Under the pieces are notes generated by a model. That model made no database searches and was not told the DNA's origin. It was given only the letters and a program-made list of their open reading frames with translations. 64,000 nucleotides of DNA from JAITVM01 sp031551135 (GTDB taxonomy: Bacteria > Bacillota > Clostridia > Lachnospirales > JAITVM01): the NCBI GenBank assembly GCA_031551135.1, contig JAVBOA010000010.1:14201-78200 (forward strand), read 5' to 3'. Every line of letters begins with the position of its first letter. The stretch's first letter is position 1. Below are positions 15,652-24,544 of this stretch, one piece after another. The position numbers and the translations under genes were made by a program.

Positions 15652-17856
15652 TTACAAATTATTTTTATTATAGTTAATCAAACATCCGGCAAGCAAAATT
15701 TCACGTTCTTTATCGTTCAATTCTCCGAGAGACAATTCGATTTCTTTATTTTTATTAAGAACGATACCTTTTATAATCTCATCTTTGTTTATAATTGCTT
15801 TTTTCAAATCGGGGATATAAATATAATCATCTAATTCAAACTCGATTTCCGATTTCAGCACAAAAGGCATAATTCCCCAATTTATTAAATTTGAGCGGTA
15901 GCGTTTTGTAGCGTATTCGCTGACGATATTCGCATAAGTTCCCAAAACTTTTTGGCAGGAAGCCGCCTGTTCACGCGCCGAGCCGTCGCCCGGTTTTATT
16001 GCATAAACTGCCGAACCGATTGAGGTTTTCGAAAAATCTATCGGAAAACCGGATTTTATATTCGTTATATTTTCACCTTTAATGCGGCTTTTTTCGATTT
16101 CTTGAACAGCCTTGGCTTTCGGAACATAATCCGGATCTTTTCTCGATAATGTAAATTCCGCTAATTTCAGCGGATTGGAACGATAACTCGAAGTTTCGCC
16201 AGAAGGAATTAATTCGTCTGTAGTCGTAACTTTATCCGTAATAAATGAAACAATTTTTATCAGCATATTATCTGCAAGCTCAATCATTTCCGGCCAATCT
16301 GCGATATTCGGTCCGTAAATCAATTCCGATTCGCTTTTTGGATTATTATATCCGTTATAACAGCGTTTTTCATAGATACTCAAATCGAATGCGTATTTTG
16401 GAATATTATTATCAATTTCTCCTGCCGCTGTCAAAAATCCGCCGTTTGCGGCAGTTGCGGCAATTGATTTTGCGTCCATCAATGCGACTCCGGTCATTTG
16501 ACCGTCGGAAGGTTTTGAGCCGTCACGGTTTGGAAAATTACGTGTAGTATGGCGGATGCTCAAGCTTCCGTTTTTAGGTATATCGCCTGCGCCGAAGCAC
16601 GGACCGCAAAACGCAGGTTTTATTACCGCGCCCGAGGAAATTAATTTTGCAATCGTTCCGTTTTTGACAAGCTCTAAATATGACGGCTGAGATTCCGGAT
16701 AAAGCGTTAAAGAAAATTCGTCGTTTCCGAGGGCGGTATTTTCCAAAATATTCGCCGCATGACATACGGAAGCGTAATTTCCTCCGGCGCAACCGGCGAT
16801 AATTCCCTGATCGACTTTCAATTTTCCGTTTATAATTTTCTTGCTTAAATCCAATTTCAATTTAGGATCTTTTACGTAATTAAGGCTGTCTTCAGCGACT
16901 TTCGATAAAATTTCTTCAAGATTATTGTTAAGATAATCGATTTCATAAACATTGCTTGGATGGAAAGGCAGAGCAATCATTGGTCTTATTTCGGATAAAT
17001 CGATTTCAATAAGACCGTCATAATAAGCAGTATCTTTTATAGAAAGAGGCTTGTAATCTCCGCCGCGCAAATGCGTTTTCAAGTACTCCTCCGTGATTTC
17101 GTCGGTTTCCCAAATACTCGATAGGCAAGTGGTTTCGGTAGTCATAACGTCGATTCCGTTTCGGAAATAAATATCCAGATTTTTTATTCCGTCTCCCACA
17201 AATTCCAGAACTTTATTTTTCACAAAGCCCGACGCGAATACTTTACCGATAAGCGCAAGCGCAACGTCATGCGGACCGATATTGCTCTTTGGTTTTCCGC
17301 TCAATTTTACACAGATAATTTCCGGGTAATTTATATCGTAAGTTTGGTTAAGAAGCTGTTTTGCAAGCTCGCCGCCGCCTTCTCCAATAGCCATTGTTCC
17401 GAGCGCGCCGTATCTTGTATGCGAATCCGAGCCGAGAATCATTTTTCCGCAGCCGGCAAACATTTCACGCATATATGAATGAATAACTGCCATATTTGGG
17501 GGAACGAAAATTCCGCCGTATTTTTTTGCCGCCGAAAGTCCGAAAACGTGGTCATCCTCGTTAATCGTTCCGCCGACCGAACAAAGCGTGTTATGGCAAT
17601 TTGTCAGAACATAAGGTATCGGAAATTTTTGCAGACCGGAAGCTTTTGCGGTTTGAATAATTCCGACGTAAGTTATGTCATGCGAAGCCATAGCGTCAAA
17701 AACGATTTTCAATTTATCCATATTTCCGGATTTATTGTGATTTTCCAGAATTCTATAAGATATTGTATTTTTTTTCGCTTCATCTACAGGCATTTGAGTA
17801 TTTTCTAAAATTTCATATTTATTGCTGACAAAAATTCCTTTATCAATAATTTTCAT
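15652..17856 (-). CDS. Aconitase-family hydratase
   Basis: This is a 734-residue [4Fe-4S] hydro-lyase of the aconitase superfamily, cytoplasmic, with the alpha and swivel parts in one chain. GSDSHTRYGALGTMAIGEGG matches the family signature. The cluster ligands are the Cys in IIAGCAGGNYASV and the two in FCGPCFGAG. A GGAGG site precedes the ATG. It is divergent enough from citrate aconitase and isopropylmalate isomerase (AGGN in place of the usual TNS after the first Cys) that another hydroxy-acid substrate is likely; YbhJ-like proteins are the nearest named group I can recall. It is probably co-transcribed with the downstream ligase. Confidence 0.85.
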   Translation of the reverse strand: MKIIDKGIFVSNKYEILENTQMPVDEAKKNTISYRILENHNKSGNMDKLKIVFDAMASHDITYVGIIQTAKASGLQKFPIPYVLTNCHNTLCSVGGTINEDDHVFGLSAAKKYGGIFVPPNMAVIHSYMREMFAGCGKMILGSDSHTRYGALGTMAIGEGGGELAKQLLNQTYDINYPEIICVKLSGKPKSNIGPHDVALALIGKVFASGFVKNKVLEFVGDGIKNLDIYFRNGIDVMTTETTCLSSIWETDEITEEYLKTHLRGGDYKPLSIKDTAYYDGLIEIDLSEIRPMIALPFHPSNVYEIDYLNNNLEEILSKVAEDSLNYVKDPKLKLDLSKKIINGKLKVDQGIIAGCAGGNYASVCHAANILENTALGNDEFSLTLYPESQPSYLELVKNGTIAKLISSGAVIKPAFCGPCFGAGDIPKNGSLSIRHTTRNFPNRDGSKPSDGQMTGVALMDAKSIAATAANGGFLTAAGEIDNNIPKYAFDLSIYEKRCYNGYNNPKSESELIYGPNIADWPEMIELADNMLIKIVSFITDKVTTTDELIPSGETSSYRSNPLKLAEFTLSRKDPDYVPKAKAVQEIEKSRIKGENITNIKSGFPIDFSKTSIGSAVYAIKPGDGSAREQAASCQKVLGTYANIVSEYATKRYRSNLINWGIMPFVLKSEIEFELDDYIYIPDLKKAIINKDEIIKGIVLNKNKEIELSLGELNDKEREILLAGCLINYNKNNL

Positions 17857-18049
17857 TTAAATCCTCCATATCCGCTCGTATAATTATTCATAATATCTTT
17901 TAAAAGTATAGTATATATTCATACTTAAAGCAATATAGCGGATTGATTTTTGAATCTTATTTTTCTTACAAGAATTTTTTCTGAGACATACACAAAATTT
18001 TTTTATTTGCGTATGTTGGAATTAAAATATATTTTCGAGGTGGGTACTA

Positions 18050-18493
18050 ATGGATATTGGTCAAGATGTAAAGAATAATAATGATATTTTAAGAGACTAT
18101 GGACCCGGCGCATTTGTGGTAGAAATAGATAAGATTGCAGAAATAAATAATAATTACCGAACCGCATTATGGACAGGCAAATATATACAGCTTACTTTAA
18201 TGAGCATAAAACCAAACGAATCTATCGGGCTTGAAATGCATCCCGACACAGACCAGATTATTTTCATTGTTAAAGGAAAAGGTATGGTAAAAATGGGAGA
18301 CACGCAAGAAAACATGACATTCGAGAGCAATGTATTTGAAGATTGTGCAATTTTTGTTCCGGCCGGAAAATGGCATAATGTTATGAATACAGGGCGAGTC
18401 CCGATGAAAATTTATACAGTATACGCGCCGCCACATCATCCGCACGGCACCATTCAAACAAATCCTTCGGATATTGAAAAAGAAATGTATTAA
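18050..18493 (+). CDS. Cupin-domain protein
   Basis: This is a 147-residue single cupin beta-barrel. Cupin motif 1 is at about residues 60-80 (IGLEMHPDTDQIIFIVKGKG) and motif 2 at about 105-120 (FVPAGKWHNVMN), giving His and Gln/His candidates for a metal site. The C-terminus HHPHGTIQ is His-rich. A GAGGTGGG site precedes the ATG. The gene stands alone between the hydratase operon and nagB. Proteins of this kind act as sugar isomerases or sensors, but the function cannot be assigned. Confidence 0.82.
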   Translation: MDIGQDVKNNNDILRDYGPGAFVVEIDKIAEINNNYRTALWTGKYIQLTLMSIKPNESIGLEMHPDTDQIIFIVKGKGMVKMGDTQENMTFESNVFEDCAIFVPAGKWHNVMNTGRVPMKIYTVYAPPHHPHGTIQTNPSDIEKEMY

Positions 18494-18551
18494 AAAAATA
18501 TTATTTCAATAATAATCGCTTATTCGTGAACAAATATTGATAGATATTTTA

Positions 18552-18580
18552 TTTACAAATATTTTTGAATTTGGTATACT
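18552..18580 (+). promoter_or_regulatory. Sigma-A promoter of nagB
   Basis: TTTACA and TATACT are separated by 17 bp, ending 27 nt before the chosen nagB start codon. Confidence 0.65.
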
Positions 18581-18607
18581 AATTTCAAAAAAAAGGAAGT
18601 GTTTGAT

Positions 18608-19330
18608 TTGGAATTAATTATTTGTAATGATGCTATAGAAGCCGCAAAAAAGGCAACAGAAGTTTTTATTGAGCAAATAAAAGAAAAATCGGATTCGTTA
18701 TTGGGTTTTGCAACAGGCTCAACACCGCTTTTATTATATAAAAATCTTGCTGAAGCCAATAAAAACGGAGAAGTTTCTTTCGAAAACGTAAAAACGGTTA
18801 ATCTTGATGAATATGTTGGGCTTGAACCGACTCATGACCAATCCTACAGATATTTCATGAATACAAATCTTTTTGATAATTTGAATATTAAAAAAGAAAA
18901 TACCTATGTTCCGAACGGAATCGGCGACCCATACGAAAACGCCAAAAAATATGACGAAGTTTTAGAAAAACTCGGCGCGGTAGATCTTCAGCTTTTGGGA
19001 ATCGGAAATAACGGACATATCGCTTTTAATGAACCCGGCTCTTCTTTTGAAGCAACAACTTCTATTATTGATTTGACAGAAAATACAATTCAAGCGAACT
19101 CAAGATTTTTTGAAAGTATCGATAATGTTCCCAAAAAGGCGATAAGCATGGGAATTAAATCTATATTAAGCGCGAAAAAAATCGTACTTATCGCTACAGG
19201 AAAAAACAAAGCAGAAGCTCTTAGAGATATGTTTAAACTTGAACCAACCGAGGCCATGCCTGCCTCCGCTCTCCAAAATCATCCGAATGTTCTGGTTTTT
19301 GCGGATAAAGATGCAGCTTCATTGATGTAA
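18608..19330 (+). CDS. nagB: Glucosamine-6-phosphate deaminase
   Basis: NagB converts glucosamine-6-phosphate to fructose-6-phosphate and ammonia in amino-sugar catabolism. The 240-residue product has LGFATGSTPLLLY (phosphate loop), VNLDEYVGL (catalytic Asp and nearby residues), GIGNNGHIAFNEPGS and the C-terminal ATGKNKAEAL and PASALQNHPN motifs. An in-frame GTG lies 9 nt upstream, but AAGGAAG is well placed for the TTG chosen here, and other NagB proteins begin at this point. It has its own promoter and a terminator follows. nagA is not adjacent. Confidence 0.95.
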   Translation: MELIICNDAIEAAKKATEVFIEQIKEKSDSLLGFATGSTPLLLYKNLAEANKNGEVSFENVKTVNLDEYVGLEPTHDQSYRYFMNTNLFDNLNIKKENTYVPNGIGDPYENAKKYDEVLEKLGAVDLQLLGIGNNGHIAFNEPGSSFEATTSIIDLTENTIQANSRFFESIDNVPKKAISMGIKSILSAKKIVLIATGKNKAEALRDMFKLEPTEAMPASALQNHPNVLVFADKDAASLM

Positions 19331-19353
19331 CAAAGTTTCGATTATTTAAAAAT

Positions 19354-19400
19354 AAAACGGTGTGATTTTTTGAATTTCAAAAGTCACGCTGTTTTTTATT
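19354..19400 (+). terminator. Terminator of nagB
   Basis: AAAACGGTGTGATTTTTT pairs imperfectly with AAAAGTCACGCTGTTTTTT and runs into a T-tract. Confidence 0.7.
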
Positions 19401-19511
19401 TTTTTACAAATTATGATGTTTTAATTAAAAAATCAACTTACCCCTTGAAATTATTACAAAAAGCATATATATTATAGGGTATCGAACGAGAATCGATTTT
19501 TTTATAGTTTT

Positions 19512-19542
19512 ATACTATTTTCATCATAAATGAAAATAGTAT
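19512..19542. repeat. Short member of the ATACTATTTTCAT hairpin family
   Basis: A perfect 13-bp inverted repeat (ATACTATTTTCAT / ATGAAAATAGTAT) surrounds a few bases. It is identical to the termini of the 113-bp elements seen further right. The 440-bp gap from nagB to the aldo/keto reductase otherwise holds only a terminator, degenerate fragments of the same family near 19.57-19.62 kb and another short copy. Confidence 0.8.
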
Positions 19543-19645
19543 TACCTTAATTTAAATATTATTTATTGGGTCGAAAAAGATAAATAGTATTTTTATTTAA
19601 ATGTTGAAAATAGTTTTGTTTGCATTGAGAAAGAAATTGCAGTAA

Positions 19646-19679
19646 ATACTATTTCCATTCTACAGGGTAGAAATAGTAT
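19646..19679. repeat. Short member of the hairpin family, variant arms
   Basis: ATACTATTTCCATTC and a right arm ending GTAGAAATAGTAT form a hairpin related to the 19512-19542 copy, with different inner arm bases. Confidence 0.65.
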
Positions 19680-19770
19680 GTTTTAGAGTTTTTTCCTGAT
19701 TCATAAAAAATAATGAAATCGAAAATTCTATTGACCACGGAACATAAATTAACAGCAAGGGAGGAAATTT

Positions 19771-20781
19771 ATGCTTAAGAAAAGTGTCTTCTCAATAGAT
19801 TATGAGTTTTCGGCTATCGGTCTTGGCTGTCGCTCATTTTCCGGAAAAAGCTATTGGAGTACATATAACGAGACCGATTCGGTAGCGGTAATAAACAATG
19901 CGCTGAACCTCGGCATAAACGTTTTTGACGTTTCGCCGACATATGGCAACGGACACGCCGAATCGCTTCTTGGAAAAACTCTGAACGAAGCAAAAAAACG
20001 AAACGATGTTTTTATAATCACAAAGGGCGGACTTATTCTTGAAAAAAATAATAAAATCAGAATCGATTTATCACGAGAGAGTATCTTAAAGGGAATTGAT
20101 GAAAGTTTAAAGCGTTTGAAAACAAATTATATCGATTTGTATACATGCCATTTTCCGGACCCTAATTCGGATATTGTGGAAACAATGGAAACGCTTGTTT
20201 TTCTGAAAAAGCTTGGAAAAATACGGTATATCGGGCTTACAAACTTTTCAAAAAGTGAAACGGAGCGCGCGCTGCGTGTTGCAAAGGTCAATGCACTTCA
20301 GGGGCTTTACAATCTTATCGAGCGGAATCCCAGATATGTCTATACATCGGCGCTTTCATATTTATCAGAAAAAGACCTTTTCCCATTATGTAAAGATGAG
20401 AGTATGGCTTTTTTTCCGTACAGTCCTCTGTTCCACGGCGTTTTGACGGATAATTACCGCAAACATATTTATCATGAAACCGATATTCGAAAAGACGACC
20501 CTAAGCTTTCTGATGAAAGAATAAAATCTTATGTTTCACTTTTGGAAAAATTAGAAAATTTCGCAAAGGAAATCGGAAGAACCATCAGCCAAATTGCGAT
20601 TAATTTTTTAATCCAAAAAGAAGCCGTTACTTCTGTTTTGGCAGGCGCGAGCAATCCCGCACAGCTTATTTCAAATGCTCAAGCAGTGAATTTTATGCTG
20701 ACCAATGAAGAACTTAGCGTAATTGAAAAATTTGTCCATGATTTCAGCCTTGAAACCGGAGATATTTTTCAGGATATTTAA
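19771..20781 (+). CDS. Aldo/keto reductase
   Basis: The enzyme has 336 residues and an (alpha/beta)8-barrel, NAD(P)H-dependent. The Asp-Tyr part of the tetrad is in NVFDVSPTYGNGHAE, Lys is in VFIITKGGL and His is in YTCHFPDP. The nucleotide-site segment near the C-terminus is VLAGASNPAQLISNAQAVNF. It resembles the PdxI/YhdN-like branch that reduces small aldehydes or acts on sugars. A GGGAGG site precedes the ATG and the gene appears monocistronic. The substrate is unknown. Confidence 0.9.
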   Translation: MLKKSVFSIDYEFSAIGLGCRSFSGKSYWSTYNETDSVAVINNALNLGINVFDVSPTYGNGHAESLLGKTLNEAKKRNDVFIITKGGLILEKNNKIRIDLSRESILKGIDESLKRLKTNYIDLYTCHFPDPNSDIVETMETLVFLKKLGKIRYIGLTNFSKSETERALRVAKVNALQGLYNLIERNPRYVYTSALSYLSEKDLFPLCKDESMAFFPYSPLFHGVLTDNYRKHIYHETDIRKDDPKLSDERIKSYVSLLEKLENFAKEIGRTISQIAINFLIQKEAVTSVLAGASNPAQLISNAQAVNFMLTNEELSVIEKFVHDFSLETGDIFQDI

Positions 20782-20793
20782 TTTCAAAATAAT

Positions 20794-20829
20794 AAGGAGT
20801 TTGTGAAATTTTTTCGCAGGCTCTTTTTT
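20794..20829 (+). terminator. Terminator of the aldo/keto reductase gene
   Basis: GGAGTTTGTGAAA pairs with TTTCGCAGGCTC with internal mismatches, followed by TTTTTT. The remaining 340 bp to the next gene is AT-rich, with no other gene seen. Confidence 0.6.
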
Positions 20830-21063
20830 GTTATCAAACATTATGCACAAAATATTTATAACGAATTCTTGTAATAAAGCTATAATTATTATATACTAAT
20901 TATATCCAAGATATTTCACTGCTAAGACTATACTTATTAACCTTTTCACATTAATCTTTTTAAAAATTATTATTTCGCTTAATTCAAGCCATAATAGCAC
21001 ATAGAGCATAAATATATTTAAATTACAAATTTTAACTAAAAATTTCATATTGTATTCTAATAA

Positions 21064-21093
21064 TTGGTGAATGTTCTCTTTCTCTTATATAAT
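21064..21093 (+). promoter_or_regulatory. Possible promoter of the lipoprotein gene
   Basis: TTGGTG and a perfect TATAAT are separated by 18 bp, about 75 nt before the gene. Confidence 0.4.
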
Positions 21094-21166
21094 ATATTCA
21101 TATTTTGAATTTTCAAAAATATATTATTTTTAAGAAGCTTTCCAAAAGCTTTAAGGGGAGACAAAT

Positions 21167-21754
21167 GTGAAAAACCTAAAATTGATTTTTGTGATTTTTA
21201 TTTCAATTATTTTGCTTTCGTGTGATGAAAATAAAATCCCTATAGATAAGATCGAAATAATTTTAAATGACTCGAACGCCGAAAAAGGTAAATTGGATAT
21301 AGCTCAAACAAAGAAATTTTACGAGCAAGAAAAAAATGAAACCGACTCAGTTGTTTTGGATAAAGGGCGCGCCTTGGAAGAATTGCGCCTGCAATATAAA
21401 AAATATACCGTGGAGCAACTTGAAGAAATCATAGAGTTTTATGAGGAATATAATAAATTGGACGGCATAATATCTTCTGCACCTGATAGCAGCTTAACCG
21501 GCGATTATATAGGGCTTAAAGAGGATAATGATTTTAGAAATTATGTTTTTGTTTATAAATTCAGCGGTGATTTGAAGAAATTAGATGAAATTAATTTTGA
21601 TGCGATAAATAAATTTTTCAACGAATCCGAGCTTATTATAAAATCATCAGAAAAAGACGAAAGACTGAGTTTTTTTCTAATCGATGAATATTTAGTATCA
21701 GTTAGCGGAAAATATAATGATAAACTTGATGAAATAAAAAAATCTTTTCAATAG
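21167..21754 (+). CDS. Hypothetical lipoprotein
   Basis: This 195-residue protein has a GTG start and a GGGGAG site. A signal peptide (LKLIFVIFISIILLSC) ends in a lipobox Cys at about residue 19. The mature part is acidic and Lys/Glu-rich, with a helical stretch around residues 45-95 (coiled-coil-like, ALEELRLQYKKYTVEQLEEI) and then a region like a small beta domain. I recognise no family. It stands alone between the reductase and cysK. Confidence 0.75.
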   Translation: MKNLKLIFVIFISIILLSCDENKIPIDKIEIILNDSNAEKGKLDIAQTKKFYEQEKNETDSVVLDKGRALEELRLQYKKYTVEQLEEIIEFYEEYNKLDGIISSAPDSSLTGDYIGLKEDNDFRNYVFVYKFSGDLKKLDEINFDAINKFFNESELIIKSSEKDERLSFFLIDEYLVSVSGKYNDKLDEIKKSFQ

Positions 21755-21848
21755 TTGAAATATATTTCACAAAAAAGATTGCATAATTCGACAGTATTTC
21801 GAGATGTTTTTTCAATAAGCAAACGTATAATACTGAACTATTAAGTAT

Positions 21849-21875
21849 TTGACAAATAATTTGTTTTGATATAAT
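21849..21875 (+). promoter_or_regulatory. Possible promoter of cysK
   Basis: Perfect TTGACA and TATAAT hexamers, but with a short 15-bp spacer, lie about 90 nt before cysK. The leader between them and the gene shows no riboswitch that I recognise. Confidence 0.45.
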
Positions 21876-21965
21876 ATTTCATGAAATAAGCTTTTTAATA
21901 GTTACATTGGTATATTTTGAGACCTCTGACATATTCTATAAACAAGACCGAACGGGAGGAAAAAA

Positions 21966-22892
21966 ATGTTTAAAAACAATATTGATGAGCTTATCGGCAA
22001 AACGCCTTTGCTGAAACTAAATAATTTTATTTTGAAATATAATTTAGAAGCTGATATTTTTGCGAAGCTGGAGTATTTTAATCCGGCTGGAAGCGTTAAA
22101 GACAGGGTTGCTAAAGCAATGCTTGACGACGCTGAGCAAAAGAATTTGATAAATAAAGAATCGGTTATTATTGAGCCGACAAGCGGCAATACCGGTATCG
22201 GGCTTTCGTCAATCTGCGCATCCCGCGGATATAAATTGATTTTGACTATGCCCGAAACAATGTCGATTGAACGCCGAAAACTTTTAAAAGCCTACGGCGC
22301 TGAAATTGTATTGACCGAAGGCGATAAAGGAATGAAAGGCGCAATCGAAAAAGCCGAAGCTCTGAATAAAGAAATTCCCAATTCCATAATTTTGGGTCAA
22401 TTTATAAATCCGTCAAATCCTAAAGTCCACTATGCCACAACAGGTCCAGAAATTTGGGAAGATATGGACGGAAATATCGATATATTTGTTGGAACGGTCG
22501 GAACCGGCGGAACTCTATCCGGTACCGGAAATTTTTTGAAATCTAAAAATAATGAAATAAAAATCGTAGCCGTAGAACCGCAAAGCTCTAATATTTTATC
22601 CGGCGGAAAAGCAGGCGCACATAAAATTCAAGGAATCGGCGCAGGCTTTGTGCCTTTAAATTTAGATACCTCCGTTTATGATGAAATTATCACGGTTACG
22701 GACGAAGACGCATTTTTTTATCTAAGCGAAATCTGCAAATCCGACGGAGTTTTGGTAGGAATATCTTCGGGAGCGGTACTTTTTGCGGCAAAAACCCTTG
22801 CCGAGCGCCCCGAAAATAAAAATAAAAATATTGTTGTTGTATTTCCTGATACCGGTGAGAGATATTTATCTACGCCCGTGTTTTCAGAATAA
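21966..22892 (+). CDS. cysK: Cysteine synthase A (O-acetylserine sulfhydrylase)
   Basis: CysK makes cysteine from O-acetylserine and sulfide with pyridoxal phosphate. The 308-residue protein has the PLP lysine in NPAGSVKDRVAK, the substrate loop EPTSGNTGIGL, the phosphate-binding GTVGTGGTLSGTG and the late SSGAVLFAA motif. GGGAGG precedes the ATG. It is monocistronic and ends at a strong terminator shared with the convergent acyltransferase gene. Confidence 0.95.
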   Translation: MFKNNIDELIGKTPLLKLNNFILKYNLEADIFAKLEYFNPAGSVKDRVAKAMLDDAEQKNLINKESVIIEPTSGNTGIGLSSICASRGYKLILTMPETMSIERRKLLKAYGAEIVLTEGDKGMKGAIEKAEALNKEIPNSIILGQFINPSNPKVHYATTGPEIWEDMDGNIDIFVGTVGTGGTLSGTGNFLKSKNNEIKIVAVEPQSSNILSGGKAGAHKIQGIGAGFVPLNLDTSVYDEIITVTDEDAFFYLSEICKSDGVLVGISSGAVLFAAKTLAERPENKNKNIVVVFPDTGERYLSTPVFSE

Positions 22893-22955
22893 ATTTTCTT
22901 GAGACTCCCCAAATTCTCAAGAGCCCCTCTAAAATAAAGCTTAAGGCTTTATTAA

Positions 22956-22992
22956 GGCTGCCGTTGATAATATCCGGCAGCCAGTTTTTTTA
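22956..22992. terminator. Terminator between cysK and the convergent acyltransferase gene
   Basis: GGCTGCCG/CGGCAGCC is a perfect 8-bp GC-rich stem with a long T-run on the plus strand. A weaker hairpin (AATAAAGC/GGCTTTATT) lies just before it. Confidence 0.8.
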
Positions 22993-23004
22993 TGAAATCT
23001 TTTA

Positions 23005-24231
23005 TTAATTTTTGTGATTTCCAATGCTGTAAAAAATTTCGGTTGCAATTTGAATTTTCGTAACATTAAAAGCTTCATCGTCTGAATACAAATAATAACA
23101 GCATTTATTTGTAGATAATACAATGCATTGACCTTTTCCTTTGTAATCGTATTCCGTTTGAACAGACGAGGCGTTCGGGAAAAACAATTCTATGCCGCTG
23201 TTTTTTATATGCAAATAAAAGCCGGAATCGTCGTGGCGTAAAAATCCATCTCCCATTTGTACAAAACCTTTTTCATTCGGCAGAGCTTCGATTCGTACTT
23301 TTATATTGAGTGAATATTTATTTTGCTCAATTTGTTTTTTTATTTCGCCTTTTTGAAATTCATAATAATCCGGAATATGGAGCATTTCACCGGATTTCGA
23401 ACAAAGCTGTCCATATTCGTCCATTTGCCATATTTCGCCGCAGTTTTTGCATTTAAGAGTATTTTCATAGCTCTCGATTTTATTTTCACTATGGCAATTT
23501 TTGCAGATAAAAAGAACTTTATGTAAACCCTCGGCGCGCTTTGGATAATCAATTTTTATTTTGTTCTCTGCTTGATATTTGTATTCGTCATAATAAAAAT
23601 ATAGATTCAGTGCATCCGTTATCTCTTTAGGACTTAAATTTTTTGTTTCATCAATATCGAAAGCCTTGATTAGCTTTATCGAAAACGGAGCTTTTCGCCT
23701 GTGGCTTTCGTCCCAAATCGGCTGAGAAAGATAAGAGCCTTGAAATTTCATAATCACAACCGGAACATTTAAATGCTTTACTAATTTTCCGATAGATTCC
23801 TGCAATTCGCTGTTTGTTCCGACATTCGAATGGCGTGCTTCCGGATAAATTACGACGATATCTTTTTTTATTGCGTGCAGAATATTTTTTATAAAAGAAA
23901 TATCACTTGTGAATCGTCGTTTTGCTATACATCCAAGCTTTGAATATAAAAACTTTCCGTATGCCGCAAAGCCTTCCATATCGGAAACGTAAGAAGCACG
24001 GTGCGGAAAAAGTGCAAGCGGAGACAAATAATAGTCCATATATCCCTGATGCTCCGAGAGCACCAAAAAAGGCGGTTTTAGGCCTTTGATTCCGGCTCGG
24101 TCAATTTGCAGTCCCGAACCGGCTGTCATTAAATACGAGGCCGACCAGATAAGCGGCAGCAAAAGCAAGGACTGCCGCGAAGGTTTTTCCGCCATATTAT
24201 AAGGGGTAAAATCTTTATTATTATAATTCAT
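23005..24231 (-). CDS. PlsC-type acyltransferase with C-terminal zinc ribbon
   Basis: This 408-residue protein has a hydrophobic N-terminal segment (SLLLLPLIWSASYLMTAG). An acyltransferase domain follows, with HQGYMD (the catalytic H-x4-D), an FLYSKLGCIAKRR stretch and YPEARHSNVG in place of the usual PEGTRS. At about residues 240-280 there is a four-Cys zinc ribbon (CKNC, then CKNC), and then a beta-rich C-terminal domain of about 120 residues with no recognised motif. Glycerolipid acyltransferases are usually about 240 residues, so the ribbon and tail are an unusual extension. It probably acts at the inner face of the membrane in lipid synthesis or remodelling. Confidence 0.78.
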   Translation of the reverse strand: MNYNNKDFTPYNMAEKPSRQSLLLLPLIWSASYLMTAGSGLQIDRAGIKGLKPPFLVLSEHQGYMDYYLSPLALFPHRASYVSDMEGFAAYGKFLYSKLGCIAKRRFTSDISFIKNILHAIKKDIVVIYPEARHSNVGTNSELQESIGKLVKHLNVPVVIMKFQGSYLSQPIWDESHRRKAPFSIKLIKAFDIDETKNLSPKEITDALNLYFYYDEYKYQAENKIKIDYPKRAEGLHKVLFICKNCHSENKIESYENTLKCKNCGEIWQMDEYGQLCSKSGEMLHIPDYYEFQKGEIKKQIEQNKYSLNIKVRIEALPNEKGFVQMGDGFLRHDDSGFYLHIKNSGIELFFPNASSVQTEYDYKGKGQCIVLSTNKCCYYLYSDDEAFNVTKIQIATEIFYSIGNHKN

Positions 24232-24396
24232 ATAATCACCCGAAAATTTAAGATTTTTGTGGATCTCATGTCAATTCCAAAAAATATCATTCTCTATTTT
24301 CTCAAGATAAAATATTTCAATTGCAAAGTTTTATCAATAATATTAAAATAATTCTATGCTAATATAAACACGGCACAATTACAATTATTTCAAATT

Positions 24397-24509
24397 ATAC
24401 TATTTTCATTTTGATAAGTAGAAAAAAATTTTTCACAGCGGAGCGTTTCACGCATGCTTCAAGCGTGAAATGAAATATTTTTTTCTATCCTTAATAATGA
24501 AAATAGTAT
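24397..24509 (+). repeat. 113-bp hairpin element, copy A
   Basis: A full-length member. Its ends are ATACTATTTTCAT and ATGAAAATAGTAT, the inner arms are TAGAAAAAAAT and ATTTTTTTCTA, and the central stem is TTTCACGC/GCGTGAAA next to CAGCGGAGCG. The element fills most of the 313-bp gap between the acyltransferase and the small membrane-protein gene; nothing else is seen there. Confidence 0.9.
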
Positions 24510-24544
24510 TACAACAATGTTTAAAGTAGATAGGAGCGAAAATT

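Noticed and set aside
21755..21965. T-box or SAM-type riboswitch before cysK
   Set aside because: Only a promoter-like sequence was seen; none of the conserved T-box or S-box blocks is present.
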